Source of the DNA: Streptomyces sp. NBC_00223
GTDB lineage: Bacteria; Actinomycetota; Actinomycetes; Streptomycetales; Streptomycetaceae
DNA: 64,000 nucleotides
Direction of reading: 5' to 3'
NCBI RefSeq assembly: GCF_036199905.1
Contig: NZ_CP108109.1
Coordinates: forward strand, 186,001 to 250,000
The position numbers and the translations under genes are program-made. Below, piece after piece: positions 56,072 through 64,000 of this stretch (positions are counted from its first letter, which is position 1; every line of letters begins with the position of its first letter). The notes beneath the pieces were generated by a model. The model had not been told where the DNA came from and did no database searches. It saw only the letters and a program-made list of their open reading frames with translations.

Positions 56072-56614
56072 ATGACCACCCCCCGCGGTTCGTACGGTGG
56101 CGGCTACGGCGGCTACTACCCCTCGTCTGCGTCCTTTCCGGACACCCCGATCTACGACAGCCTCGTCGCTGAACGAGGCACGCCGCAGATCGCCCCCATC
56201 CGCGTGCCCTCCGCCTACTCCGGGTACGACTCGGGAAGCTACAACTCCTACGGCGGCAGCAATCTGCCCGCGCTGCCCGCCGCGCTCCCGGCCCTGCCGT
56301 CCGGGCCGTCGGCCCAGCAGCAGTACCAGCAGCCGCCGGCGCAGAACGCCTATCCGACGAACGGATACCAGCAGCCGCCGGCGCCGTACATCCCGCAGCA
56401 GGCGGCGGCCCCGCGCGGCAACTACAGCGGTTACGGCAACGGGAACGCGAACGGCGCGGGCTACCCGGCCCAGCCGCCGCAGCCGTCGCCGTCCGGGTAC
56501 GAGGCCGCGCGCCCGGTGCCGCCGCGTCCCATGGCGCCCCGCCAGGCGCCCGCCGGACACCCGGAGGACCAGTACCCGCGCCGGAACCTCGGTCAGGGGT
56601 ACTACCAGGGCTGA
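56072..56614 (+). CDS. Low-complexity Tyr/Gly/Pro/Gln-rich protein (DUF6643-like)
   Basis: A 180-residue protein with MTTPRGSYGGGYGGYYPSSASFPDTPIYDSLVAERGTPQIAPIRVPSAY as a conserved-looking head, then repeats of QQPPAPY/NGYQQPP. It lacks any catalytic motif, signal or membrane segment. I place it with the streptomycete DUF6643 proteins from memory. TAACTT (56059-56064) lies seven bases before the ATG, and no ribosome site is seen, so the transcript may be leaderless. Confidence 0.75.
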   Translation: MTTPRGSYGGGYGGYYPSSASFPDTPIYDSLVAERGTPQIAPIRVPSAYSGYDSGSYNSYGGSNLPALPAALPALPSGPSAQQQYQQPPAQNAYPTNGYQQPPAPYIPQQAAAPRGNYSGYGNGNANGAGYPAQPPQPSPSGYEAARPVPPRPMAPRQAPAGHPEDQYPRRNLGQGYYQG

Positions 56615-57168
56615 TCACAGGCTTGACGCGGGCGGCTGCCAGGGGGGCGGCCGCCGCGCGCGCCCGCGGTCGTCGCACCGCGTACGTGTCCGGTCGAGCA
56701 CCCGCGCGGGATCAGCGGCGCGCGGGGGCGGTCATGGAGCCGTGGGGGCTCACGGGGGACCACCGCGACACTGAACGACGCCCGGGGACGCGTATCCGTC
56801 ACCCGGCGTGAGAAGCCGCGCCCGGCCACGGGTGGCAGCGCAGGGCCCGCCGGGGGTGGCGGTCCGTGCGGCGGCCACCCCGTGCCCGCCCGGGCCCGTT
56901 CCCCGGCGCACGCCCGGACCGCCCGCCGCCGTATACCCGCGCGCCCGCTCCCGACACGCCCGAAGCGCCGATCCACGCGAACCGCGTGAACTCACGCAAA
57001 CCACGCGACCGCCCCGAGCCGCCTTCCACCGTCCGGAACCCCGTGCGCCGGCGGCCCGTTCACCGCCGTGAGAGCAGCGCCGCGCCGAGCACGTCTGCGC
57101 CCCGCGCGAACGGGCATGCATGAATCGCGCCGTGTGCGGTAGTGGAACGGGTGAAGGGGGTGGCCGCC
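56615..57168. other. Gap without a supported gene
   Basis: About 550 bases, very GC-rich. Several open frames cross it but all give Arg/Pro/Ala-rich products without recognisable motifs. I see no repeat, RNA gene or clear promoter. Confidence 0.5.
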
Positions 57169-57807
57169 ATGAGGTCGATGAGTCGTCGCAGGAAGCCCGG
57201 AAAGCCTGGAAAGCCCGTGCAGCTCGGATGGCGGTGGCGGCGCAACCCACTGCGCCGGCGCACCGATGTCATCGAGGCGTGGCTCGGGCTGATCACCGCC
57301 GTACTGCTGTGCGCCCTGCCCGCTCTCGGCTGGTGGGCCGGCCACGAGGTCGACCACGGCCTCCGGCAGGTCGTCCGCGCCGAGCACGCCGAGCGCACGC
57401 TGGTGACGGCCACCGTACAGCCCGCGAGCACGCAGAAGACCGGCTCCACCCCCGCCCCCGAGTCCGGATCCGCCGGACCGGGCGGCACCGACGTGCTGCG
57501 CTGGAGGGGCCCCGACGGGTCCGTGCACACCGCGGCCGTCTCCGCCGAGGTGGAGGTGCGGCATGCGGGCGAGGTCAAGGTGTGGACGAACCACGACGGC
57601 GTGCTCGTACCGCCGCCGCTGGACTCCGCGACCGCGAACACCCACGCCGTGCTCGCGGGCGTCGCGTCCGCCGCGGGCGCGGGCTGCCTGCTGCTGATTT
57701 CGCGCAAAGTGCTGATGTGGCGGCTGATGAACCGCCGGATGGTTTCGTGGGAGCGGGAGTGGGCCAGAGCGGGCGGTGATTGGGGGCGTACGGGCGCCGG
57801 TGGTTGA
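57169..57807 (+). CDS. Two-helix membrane protein, Rv1733c-like
   Basis: About 212 residues. A basic N-terminus (RRRKPGKPGKPVQLGWRWRRNPLRRRTDVIEAW) leads into a first helix (LGLITAVLLCALPALGWWAG). An extracytoplasmic domain of about 90 residues follows (HTAAVSAEVEVRHAGEVKVWTNHDG) and a second helix (AVLAGVASAAGAGCLLLI) comes before a short basic end. This matches the Rv1733c-like family in actinobacteria, function unknown. Start: ATG at 57169 with AAGGGGG upstream; GTG at 57142 is an alternative. Confidence 0.78.
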   Translation: MRSMSRRRKPGKPGKPVQLGWRWRRNPLRRRTDVIEAWLGLITAVLLCALPALGWWAGHEVDHGLRQVVRAEHAERTLVTATVQPASTQKTGSTPAPESGSAGPGGTDVLRWRGPDGSVHTAAVSAEVEVRHAGEVKVWTNHDGVLVPPPLDSATANTHAVLAGVASAAGAGCLLLISRKVLMWRLMNRRMVSWEREWARAGGDWGRTGAGG

Positions 57808-57935
57808 CTCCGGAGGGGCTCTCGGGGCACCTGTGCCCAGGCCACCGGGACAGTCGGTCGTCAACAACTGCCCTCCGCGCGCGCTACGGTTGATCCCCGG
57901 TCGGCAGACGCAAGAGGTGGGGGCAGAGCAGCCCG

Positions 57936-60332
57936 ATGGCACATGGCGTGGTGCAGGTGACCAACCCGAGCAGTTCGCGGTGGCGCCGCCGCACAGGCGA
58001 GTACGAGACGCTCGCCGCCGCGCTCCAGGCGGCGAGCGACGGTGACGTGTTGTCGGTGGCTTCCGGCACTTACCGGGAGAATCTGGTGGTGGACAGCGCG
58101 GTGACACTGCGCTGCGCGGACGGCCCCGGCACCGTGCGGATCGCCCCGACGGCGGGCGTCGCGCTGACCGTACGGGCCGCCGCCTCCGTACAGGACCTGC
58201 TCGTGGAGGGGCAGGACATCTCGGCCCCCGCGCTGCTGGTCGAGGCGTGCGCGCCCGAGCTGTCGGGGCTGCGCGTCAGCACCCGTTCGGCGGTCGGCAT
58301 CGAGGTGCGGGAGGGCGCCCGGCCCACCGTGCGGCGGTGCACCGTGGACAACCCGGCCGGGCTCGGCATCAGTGTGCTGGACGGCGCCGGCGGCCTGTAC
58401 GAGGAGTGCGAGGTGGTCGCCGCGGGCCAGAGCGGCATCTCGGTGCGCGGCGGCGCCGGGCCCCGGCTGGAGCGCTGCCGGGTCCACCACGCCTCGGGCG
58501 CGGGCCTTTCGGTGACCGGCGAGGGCAGTTCGCTCGAAGCGGTCGGCTGCGAGGTGTTCGAGATCCGCGGCACCGGGGTGCAGGTCTCGTCCCGCGCGAC
58601 CGGCAATCTCACCGACTGCCAGGTGCACCGCACCACGGGCGACGGCATCGCGCTGGACACGGACGCCGTCCTGGCGCTCGCCGACTGCGACATCCACGAC
58701 ATCCCCGAGAACGCCATTGATCTGCGGGCCCGTTCGGTGCTCACCCTGACCCGCTGCGCGGTGCGCCGCTTCGGCCGCAACGGTCTGTCGGTGTGGGACC
58801 CGGGCACCCGCGCGGACGCCGACCAGTGCGAGATCCACGACAGCACGGGTGACTACCCGGCGGTGTGGGTGAGCGACGGGGCCGTGGCCATACTGGACGC
58901 CTGCCGGGTGCACGACGTGCCCGACGCGCTGTTCGTGCTGGACCGGGGTTCGCGCGCGGACGTGGTGGACAGCGACTTCTCGCAGATCCGCAACACCGCG
59001 GTCTCGGTGAGCGACGGGGCCAACATCCAGCTGGACGACTGCCGGATCAGGGAGGCCGCGACCGGCGCCTGGTTCCGCGACCACGGCAGCGGCGGCACCC
59101 TCGCGCAGGTCACTATCGACGGCACGGCGACCGGGGTGATCGTCACCAAGGGCGCCGATCCGGCCCTGGAGCGCTGCACGATCACCAACCCCTCCGAGGC
59201 CGGGATCTACGTGTCGGCGGAGGGCCGCGGCACCTTCACCGGCTGCCGGGTGACGGGCAGCAAGGGCTACGGCTTCCACATCATCGACGGCTGCCGGTCC
59301 ACCCTGACCCGCTGCCGCACCGAGCGCTGCGAGCGCGGCGGTTACGAGTTCGCGGAGCCGGGCCCGGTCACCGAGGAGTGCACCAGCGACCGTACGGCCA
59401 CCGAGGAGCCGCCCGTCCCCGTACCGGCGGCGCCGCTGCGGCAGACCGCGGCCCAGTCGTACGGCCTGCTCGGCGGTGTCCCCGCGCAACGGCCGCCCGA
59501 GGAGGAGCCGCAGCCGCAGGCCAGGCCGAGCGACGACGTGCTGGGCGAACTCGACGGCCTGGTGGGCCTGGACGGCGTCAAGCGCGAGGTGCGCACGCTG
59601 ATCGACATGATCTCGGTGGGCCGCCGCCGTGAGCAGGCCGGGCTCAAGGCCCCCTCGCCGCGCCGCCATCTGGTCTTCACCGGCTCCCCCGGCACCGGAA
59701 AGACCACCGTGGCCCGGCTCTACGGCGAGATCCTGGCGTCGGTGGGCGTGCTGCAGCGCGGCCATCTGGTGGAGGTGGCCCGGGTCGACCTGGTGGGCGA
59801 GCACATCGGGTCGACCGCAATCCGCACCCAGGAGGCGTTCGAACGGGCGCGCGGCGGTGTGCTGTTCATCGACGAGGCGTACGCGCTCGCGCCGGAGGAC
59901 GCGGGACGGGACTTCGGGCGCGAGGCGATCGACACGCTGGTGAAGCTGATGGAGGACCACCGGGACGCGGTGGTGGTGATCGTGGCGGGTTACACCGCCG
60001 AGATGGAGCGCTTCCTGGCCTCCAACCCCGGTGTGGCGTCGCGTTTCTCACGGACCATCACCTTCGGCGACTACACCGCCGAGGAGCTGGTGCGGATCGT
60101 GGAGTCGCAGGTGGTCGAGCACCAGTACCGGCTCGGCGAGGACACCGGCGAGGCGCTGCTGAAGTACTTCACCGCGATCCCGAAGGGCCCGGCGTTCGGC
60201 AACGGCCGGACCGCGCGGCAGACCTTCGAGGCGATGGTCGAGCGGCACGCGGTCCGGCTGGCGCATGTGGACGAAGCGACGCACGACGAGCTCCAGTTGC
60301 TCTACCCGGAGGATCTGCCCGCGCTGCTCTGA
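57936..60332 (+). CDS. Right-handed beta-helix / AAA+ ATPase (CbxX/EccA-like) fusion
   Basis: A 798-residue two-part protein. Residues 1-480 are a right-handed parallel beta-helix of about 20 turns with repeats of the type CxVHxxxGxGIxVxxGAxxxLxxC, similar to pectin-lyase-like or NosD-type helices. After a Pro/Gln/Glu linker, residues 540-798 are an AAA+ domain of the CbxX/CfqX/EccA group: LDGLVGLDGVKREVRTLIDM, Walker A FTGSPGTGKTTVARLYGEIL, Walker B GGVLFIDEAYALAP, sensor 1 VVIVAGYTAEMERFLASNPGVASRFSRTI and the GPAFGNGRTARQTFEAMV sensor 2 Arg region. No signal peptide, so the helix is probably intracellular, acting as a scaffold or substrate-binding part. The 3' end overlaps the next gene on the other strand by 31 bases. 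Confidence 0.92.
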   Translation: MAHGVVQVTNPSSSRWRRRTGEYETLAAALQAASDGDVLSVASGTYRENLVVDSAVTLRCADGPGTVRIAPTAGVALTVRAAASVQDLLVEGQDISAPALLVEACAPELSGLRVSTRSAVGIEVREGARPTVRRCTVDNPAGLGISVLDGAGGLYEECEVVAAGQSGISVRGGAGPRLERCRVHHASGAGLSVTGEGSSLEAVGCEVFEIRGTGVQVSSRATGNLTDCQVHRTTGDGIALDTDAVLALADCDIHDIPENAIDLRARSVLTLTRCAVRRFGRNGLSVWDPGTRADADQCEIHDSTGDYPAVWVSDGAVAILDACRVHDVPDALFVLDRGSRADVVDSDFSQIRNTAVSVSDGANIQLDDCRIREAATGAWFRDHGSGGTLAQVTIDGTATGVIVTKGADPALERCTITNPSEAGIYVSAEGRGTFTGCRVTGSKGYGFHIIDGCRSTLTRCRTERCERGGYEFAEPGPVTEECTSDRTATEEPPVPVPAAPLRQTAAQSYGLLGGVPAQRPPEEEPQPQARPSDDVLGELDGLVGLDGVKREVRTLIDMISVGRRREQAGLKAPSPRRHLVFTGSPGTGKTTVARLYGEILASVGVLQRGHLVEVARVDLVGEHIGSTAIRTQEAFERARGGVLFIDEAYALAPEDAGRDFGREAIDTLVKLMEDHRDAVVVIVAGYTAEMERFLASNPGVASRFSRTITFGDYTAEELVRIVESQVVEHQYRLGEDTGEALLKYFTAIPKGPAFGNGRTARQTFEAMVERHAVRLAHVDEATHDELQLLYPEDLPALL

Positions 60333-62644
60333 GCGGGTACGGTCCCGGTGGTGCCGCTCCCGGCGGTCGCCAACCGGTCGAGCAGGGCGGCCCGTTGCCC
60401 GGCGAACGCCGGGTCGGCCTGGAAGTCGGAGTGCCCCAGGACCGGTTCGGGCAGCGGGTGGGCCGCGTCGCGCCCGTAGGCGGCCGGGTCGAGCAGCGGC
60501 CCGTGGTCGACGGGGACGCCGTCGGAGGGCACGTGCACCGGGCCGCCGATGGGGTCGGTGCTCCGCCAGAGATTGGACCAGGTGTGCATGTCCCGGTGGA
60601 GGTCGCGTAATCGGGCGGGCCCGAAGTGCGCGGGGAACCAGCGGCCGTAGAGCCGGGCGAGCGGGCAGCCGTAGGTGAGCAGGGCGACCCGGCCGCGAAC
60701 GGCGGGGTCGAGCTGCCAGACCGCCGCGGCGGACAGCACGCTGCCCTGGGAGTGGCCCGACAGCACGATCCGGCCGCCGGTGGCCTCGGTCCAGGTGGCC
60801 ATCCGCCAGCTGAGGTCGGGCACCGCGCGCTCGGCGTAGCAGGGCGGGGCGAAGGGGTGGGCGGCGCGCGGCCAGAAGGTGCCGACGTCCCACAGGATGC
60901 CGACCGTACGGCGGGCGGAGGTGTCCCGGTAGGCGCGGCGGCCGAGCGCGACCAGGGCGACGACGCCCGCGCCGACCAGCCAGGAGCCCAGCGCCTGGGC
61001 GGTGTCGGCGAGCGCGGACACCGCGGCGGGCGCGTGCGCGGCCTCCTCGCCGGGGGTGCCGCCGCCCGCCCAGGCGGCGCCGACGGCGGCCGCGCCGAGC
61101 GCGAAGCCGGTCGCGCAGAAGACGGCGATCAGCACGGGCGCGGTGTCGGTCAGCCCGGCGCGGGCGACGGCCCCGGCTATCTGCCGGGTCCTGCCGCGGT
61201 GGTGGGTGGCGTGCGGATATGTCGTCTCGACCTCGGGGCACAGGGCGCGTTCGGTGCGCCGCAGCCGCCACATCACCGCCGCCGCGACCAGTACGAGCAC
61301 CGCGAGCAGGGCGGGGATCACGGCCGACTCCCAGGTGAGCACGGCGGGCGGCCCGGCCAGCGGACTGCCGTCCTGGCCCGGGGTGCGGCCCCGGTCCAGC
61401 CAGTCCGCGCAGCGCTGGGCCGCGCCGCCGGTCAGCACACCGCCCAGCGCGCAGGCCAGCAGGGCGACGGCGGGCCCGGCCAGGCCGCGCAGCGCCGTCG
61501 GGCCGTCCTCGAACTCGGCGGGCGGGCTGCGGTGGAGCAGCAGCGCGGACCCGGCGAGGGCGGCGATCAGGGCGCCCTGGACGAGGGTGAGCGCGGTGAA
61601 GACCTGCGCGGACGGCAGCCGTCCGGCCGACACCCAGGAGGGCCGGTGCCAGCAGCCGTAGACCGCGGCGGCGGTGAGGACGGCCCCGGAGCCCGCGAGC
61701 AGCACCCGGGTGACGACGAAGTCGGTGGTGTCGTCCAGGCCGCTCTCCGTACGGTCCGCCCGGCAGACCACGCCGACCGCGCCCGCCGCCAGCAGTACGG
61801 TGACGGCGGTGAGCGTCCAGCCGAGCGCGGGCAGCGCCTCGCCGGGGCTGCCGGTGTCCTGGCGCAGCGCCGGTACGCACAGGGCGGCGGCCACGGTGAG
61901 CAGGCCGGCCGCGGTGTGGGCGGTGCGCAGCCGGGCCACGGACCTGCGGCCGTACCAGAAGCCGGGCAGGGCCAGCGCGGGGGTGCCGGGGGTGGGCGGG
62001 GCCGACCTGGTGGCGGGGCGCTGCGACTCGTACGCGTACCAGGTGCGGTGCGACAGCCACCACAGGAGAGCGACGAGAGCGAGGGGCGCGGGGGCGGCCA
62101 GGGCGAGCCTGCGGCCCGGCTCGCTCCACCAGCCGCCGCGCGCGGCCGAGGCGAAGCCCAGCCACGACGTCCCCCGGGCGCAGCCGGCCTGTCCGGCGCA
62201 CTGCCAGGCCACTATGTCGAGCGCCACCTCGCAGGCGGCGGCGACCAGCAGCACGGTGAGGGTGAGCGCGAGCAGCCGGACCAGCATCTCGTAGCCGCGG
62301 GCCAGGCGGGTGCGCACCGAGGGCGGCCGCATCCAGTGCGCCAGATTCACGATCATGAACGGCAGCAGGAGCAGCCACCAGGCGCGCCCGGCGTTGCCGG
62401 AGGTGAGGTTGGCCCAGCAGTACGCCTCGGGGACCGGTTCGGCGCGGTGTTCCGCGGGGTGCGCCTCGGCGTCCGCGTCGCGGGCCCTGCGGTAGATCCC
62501 GGCCGTGTCGTCCCCGGCCAGGCGTACGGTCCGGGGGTCGTCGAGCATCTGCTCGGGGGTGGTGCCGCCGACGCCGTGCACCAGCAGTTCCAGCGCGAGC
62601 GGTTGGCCGGTGGTGTCTGTTGAGGTGTGTAATTCCGCGGTCAC
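60302..62644 (-). CDS. Large membrane protein with alpha/beta-hydrolase (lipase-like) domain
   Basis: About 780 residues with roughly 12 predicted transmembrane segments. The N-terminal LALELLVHGVGGTTPEQML has the HGxGG oxyanion motif of lipases. After the membrane region, the C-terminal part has GGRIVLSGHSQGSVLSAAAVWQL, a GxSxG nucleophile elbow, then LLTYGCPLARLYGRWFP and a late Asp/His region (VDHGPLL, LGHSDFQADP). The hydrolase fold is thus split by the membrane region. Substrate unknown, probably a lipid. Start: GTG at 62644, with a poor ribosome site; an ATG upstream at about 62707 is possible. Confidence 0.82.
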   Translation of the reverse strand: MTAELHTSTDTTGQPLALELLVHGVGGTTPEQMLDDPRTVRLAGDDTAGIYRRARDADAEAHPAEHRAEPVPEAYCWANLTSGNAGRAWWLLLLPFMIVNLAHWMRPPSVRTRLARGYEMLVRLLALTLTVLLVAAACEVALDIVAWQCAGQAGCARGTSWLGFASAARGGWWSEPGRRLALAAPAPLALVALLWWLSHRTWYAYESQRPATRSAPPTPGTPALALPGFWYGRRSVARLRTAHTAAGLLTVAAALCVPALRQDTGSPGEALPALGWTLTAVTVLLAAGAVGVVCRADRTESGLDDTTDFVVTRVLLAGSGAVLTAAAVYGCWHRPSWVSAGRLPSAQVFTALTLVQGALIAALAGSALLLHRSPPAEFEDGPTALRGLAGPAVALLACALGGVLTGGAAQRCADWLDRGRTPGQDGSPLAGPPAVLTWESAVIPALLAVLVLVAAAVMWRLRRTERALCPEVETTYPHATHHRGRTRQIAGAVARAGLTDTAPVLIAVFCATGFALGAAAVGAAWAGGGTPGEEAAHAPAAVSALADTAQALGSWLVGAGVVALVALGRRAYRDTSARRTVGILWDVGTFWPRAAHPFAPPCYAERAVPDLSWRMATWTEATGGRIVLSGHSQGSVLSAAAVWQLDPAVRGRVALLTYGCPLARLYGRWFPAHFGPARLRDLHRDMHTWSNLWRSTDPIGGPVHVPSDGVPVDHGPLLDPAAYGRDAAHPLPEPVLGHSDFQADPAFAGQRAALLDRLATAGSGTTGTVPAQSSAGRSSG

Positions 62645-62864
62645 CAGGGACCCCCGATCCTCGCGCTCTCCTCCGGGTGGTGCCCGCGCCCCGGGGTGGC
62701 GAGACATGTCCACGCCATTTTGTGGCGCGATCGTGACGGAACGGTCACGGACCGGAGCCGCGGCCCATCCGCCGTACATCCGGCGACACCGCCCGTGGAA
62801 GGATGAGCCCAGCACATCGACGGTCGGCACGTTGGTCAACGACATGAACAGGACGAGGTCACGG

Positions 62865-63701
62865 GTGAGCGACAACCAGAACCTCCTCGCGGAGCAGCGG
62901 CGGGCCCTGATCCTGGACGAGGTGCGGCGGCGCGGCGGTGTGCGGGTCAACGAACTCACCCGGCGGCTCAACGTCTCCGACATGACCGTGCGCCGCGACC
63001 TGGACGCGCTGGCCCGGCAGGGCGTCGTGGAGAAGGTGCACGGCGGCGCGGTGCCGGTGGTCGAGGCGAGCAGCCACGAGCCGGGCTTCGAGGCCAAGTC
63101 GAGCCTCGAACTGGGGGCCAAGGAGGCGATCGCCAGGGCCGCGGCGACCCTCGTCTCCCCGGGCAGCGCCATCGCGCTGGCGGGCGGCACCACCACCTTC
63201 GCCCTGGCCCACCACCTGCTGGACGTACCGGACTTGACCGTGGTGACCAACTCGGTACGGGTCGCGGACGTCTTCCAGTCCGGCCAGCGGCGGCCCGGCG
63301 CGCACCACGGCGAGGGGTCGGCGACCGTGGTGATCACCGGCGGGGTGCGCACACCGTCCGAGACGCTGGTCGGTCCGGTCGCGGACCGGGCGATCAGTTC
63401 GCTCCACTTCGACCTGCTGTTCCTGGGGGTGCACGGCATCTCGGTGGAGGCGGGCCTGTCCACGCCGAACCTCGCGGAGGCCGAGACCAACCGGCAGTTC
63501 GTCCGCTCGGCCCGGCGGGTGGTGGTGATCGCCGACCACACCAAGTGGGGGACGGTGGGCCTGAGTTCGTTCGCGTCGCTGGAGGACGTGGACACCCTGG
63601 TGACGGACGCGGGCATCCCCGAGGTGCTGCGCGCGGAGATCGCCGAGCATCTGTCGGACCTCGTGGTGGCCGGCGAGCCCGCCGGCCCCGCCGACAACTG
63701 A
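62865..63701 (+). CDS. DeoR family transcriptional regulator
   Basis: A 278-residue regulator: DeoR HTH at the N-terminus (LLAEQRRALILDEVRRRGGVRVNELTRRLNVSDMTVRRDLDALARQGVVEKVHGGAVPV) and a sugar-phosphate-sensing domain (IALAGGTTTFALAHHLLDVPDLTVVTNSVRVADVF, LLFLGVHGISVEAGLSTPNLAEAETNRQFVRSARRVVVIADHTKWG). It likely represses a carbohydrate operon, but no sugar gene is adjacent in this window. Start: GTG at 62865 with GAGG six bases upstream; ATG at 62844 would add seven residues. Confidence 0.92.
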   Translation: MSDNQNLLAEQRRALILDEVRRRGGVRVNELTRRLNVSDMTVRRDLDALARQGVVEKVHGGAVPVVEASSHEPGFEAKSSLELGAKEAIARAAATLVSPGSAIALAGGTTTFALAHHLLDVPDLTVVTNSVRVADVFQSGQRRPGAHHGEGSATVVITGGVRTPSETLVGPVADRAISSLHFDLLFLGVHGISVEAGLSTPNLAEAETNRQFVRSARRVVVIADHTKWGTVGLSSFASLEDVDTLVTDAGIPEVLRAEIAEHLSDLVVAGEPAGPADN

Positions 63702-63713
63702 CCCGCGGTGGCG

Positions 63714-63719
63714 TAGCCT
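63714..63719 (+). promoter_or_regulatory. -10 element of a leaderless SRPBCC gene
   Basis: TAGCCT ends seven bases before the ATG at 63727, which has no ribosome site; this is the usual arrangement of leaderless genes in streptomycetes. Confidence 0.45.
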
Positions 63720-63726
63720 TCGGGCC

Positions 63727-64000
63727 ATGGCCCGCCTCAACCGCCGACTGCGCCCGGTCGAGCTGGACTTCCTCGACGCGGCTCCGGTGCGGCTGGTCTT
63801 CTCCGCCGCGATCGCCGCGCCCCCGCGGGCCGCTTACCACGCGCTCGCGGAGGACACGGCGGGCTGGTCCGAGTGGTTCGGCGCGGTCAGGTCCGCCCGG
63901 CCGACGGAGAACGGGCGGCACGTCGTCCTGTCCGGCGGCCTGCGCTTCGACGAGACGGTCCTCGCCGCCGAGTCGCCCCGGCGGTACGCCTACCGCGGCG
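63727..64000 (+). CDS. SRPBCC family protein, 3' end beyond the window
   Basis: The first 91 codons of a START/polyketide-cyclase-like protein (FLDAAPVRLVFSAAIAAPPRAAYHALAEDTAGWSEWFGAVRSARPTENGRHVVLSGGLRFDETVLAAESPRRYAYR). The family has a hydrophobic ligand cavity; most members of about 150-160 residues in actinobacteria are uncharacterised. The gene runs off the window end. Confidence 0.85.
   Translation, partial: MARLNRRLRPVELDFLDAAPVRLVFSAAIAAPPRAAYHALAEDTAGWSEWFGAVRSARPTENGRHVVLSGGLRFDETVLAAESPRRYAYRG

Noticed and set aside
56602..57250. Small - strand frames in the gap after the DUF6643-like gene
   Set aside because: No ribosome sites, low-complexity composition and no family resemblance; the region is better left as non-coding.
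60302..63697. 1131-codon frame for the membrane hydrolase
   Set aside because: The first 351 codons are antisense to the DeoR gene and its upstream region; the hydrolase HGVGG motif begins shortly after the GTG at 62644.

Overview
The window is very GC-rich with strongly codon-biased genes, short operons with GTGA/ATGA stop-start overlaps, several start codons placed a few bases after a -10 hexamer (leaderless transcripts), a BTAD/NB-ARC/TPR regulator, SpoIIE-type phosphatase, TPR kinase, perfect CebR operators and a tap-tpg telomere pair. Together these point to a streptomycete (Streptomycetaceae) with a linear replicon. The species cannot be named from the sequence alone.

Layout. 1-13.4 kb: 3' part of an acetylxylan-esterase-like gene, a SigB/F-type sigma factor, an MFS transporter, a YCII/ECF42 sigma pair, a large secreted GH9 cellulase with a CebR operator, a GH3 lipoprotein, a TetR-DUF4865-phosphotriesterase-like run and an EEP hydrolase. 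13.5-24.9 kb: a Ser/Thr kinase with TPRs, an MpaB-type oxygenase, a first fluoride-channel pair (crcB-crcB) with a structured leader, an FAD oxidoreductase with a large inverted-repeat operator, a MarR regulator, a P1B-4 metal ATPase (with a duplicated 3' tail fragment) divergent from an ArsR/SmtB sensor, and an acyl-CoA dehydrogenase divergent from a TetR. 25-32 kb: CBM2-PL11 rhamnogalacturonan lyase behind a second CebR operator, a second fluoride locus (ppa-crcB-DUF190-crcB) and a GH10 xylanase with CBM2 behind several CGAAA/TTTCG boxes. 32-45.5 kb: SpoIIE phosphatase, a Zur-box-controlled rpmB-rpsN pair of zinc-free ribosomal proteins, an unknown HTH protein, LLM oxidoreductase, DUF2000/AraC, tap-tpg, a GlxA-type regulator with a dienelactone-hydrolase-like gene, and dhaKLM. 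45.5-64 kb: an AfsR-like regulator, Nudix hydrolase, O-antigen-ligase-like protein, PH-domain protein, Asp/Glu racemase, a roughly 0.9 kb block of imperfect tandem repeats, an HpnB-like glycosyltransferase, TerD-family protein, low-complexity DUF6643-like protein, a beta-helix/AAA+ fusion, a large membrane alpha/beta hydrolase, a DeoR regulator and the start of an SRPBCC protein.

Functional themes. (i) Plant cell wall breakdown: esterase, GH9, PL11, GH10 and perhaps GH3, with CebR boxes linking cellulase and pectin lyase and separate boxes at the xylanase. (ii) Fluoride: four CrcB subunits in two loci, one together with the fluoride-sensitive enzyme pyrophosphatase. (iii) Metal homeostasis: Zur-type box with zinc-free L28/S14, and P1B-4/SmtB. 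(iv) Linear replicon end maintenance: tap-tpg. The items I find most worth checking are the crcB leader (a 9-codon Cys-containing ORF inside a hairpin that reaches the crcB Shine-Dalgarno), the beta-helix/AAA+ fusion and its neighbours, and the tandem repeat block upstream of the racemase and glycosyltransferase genes.
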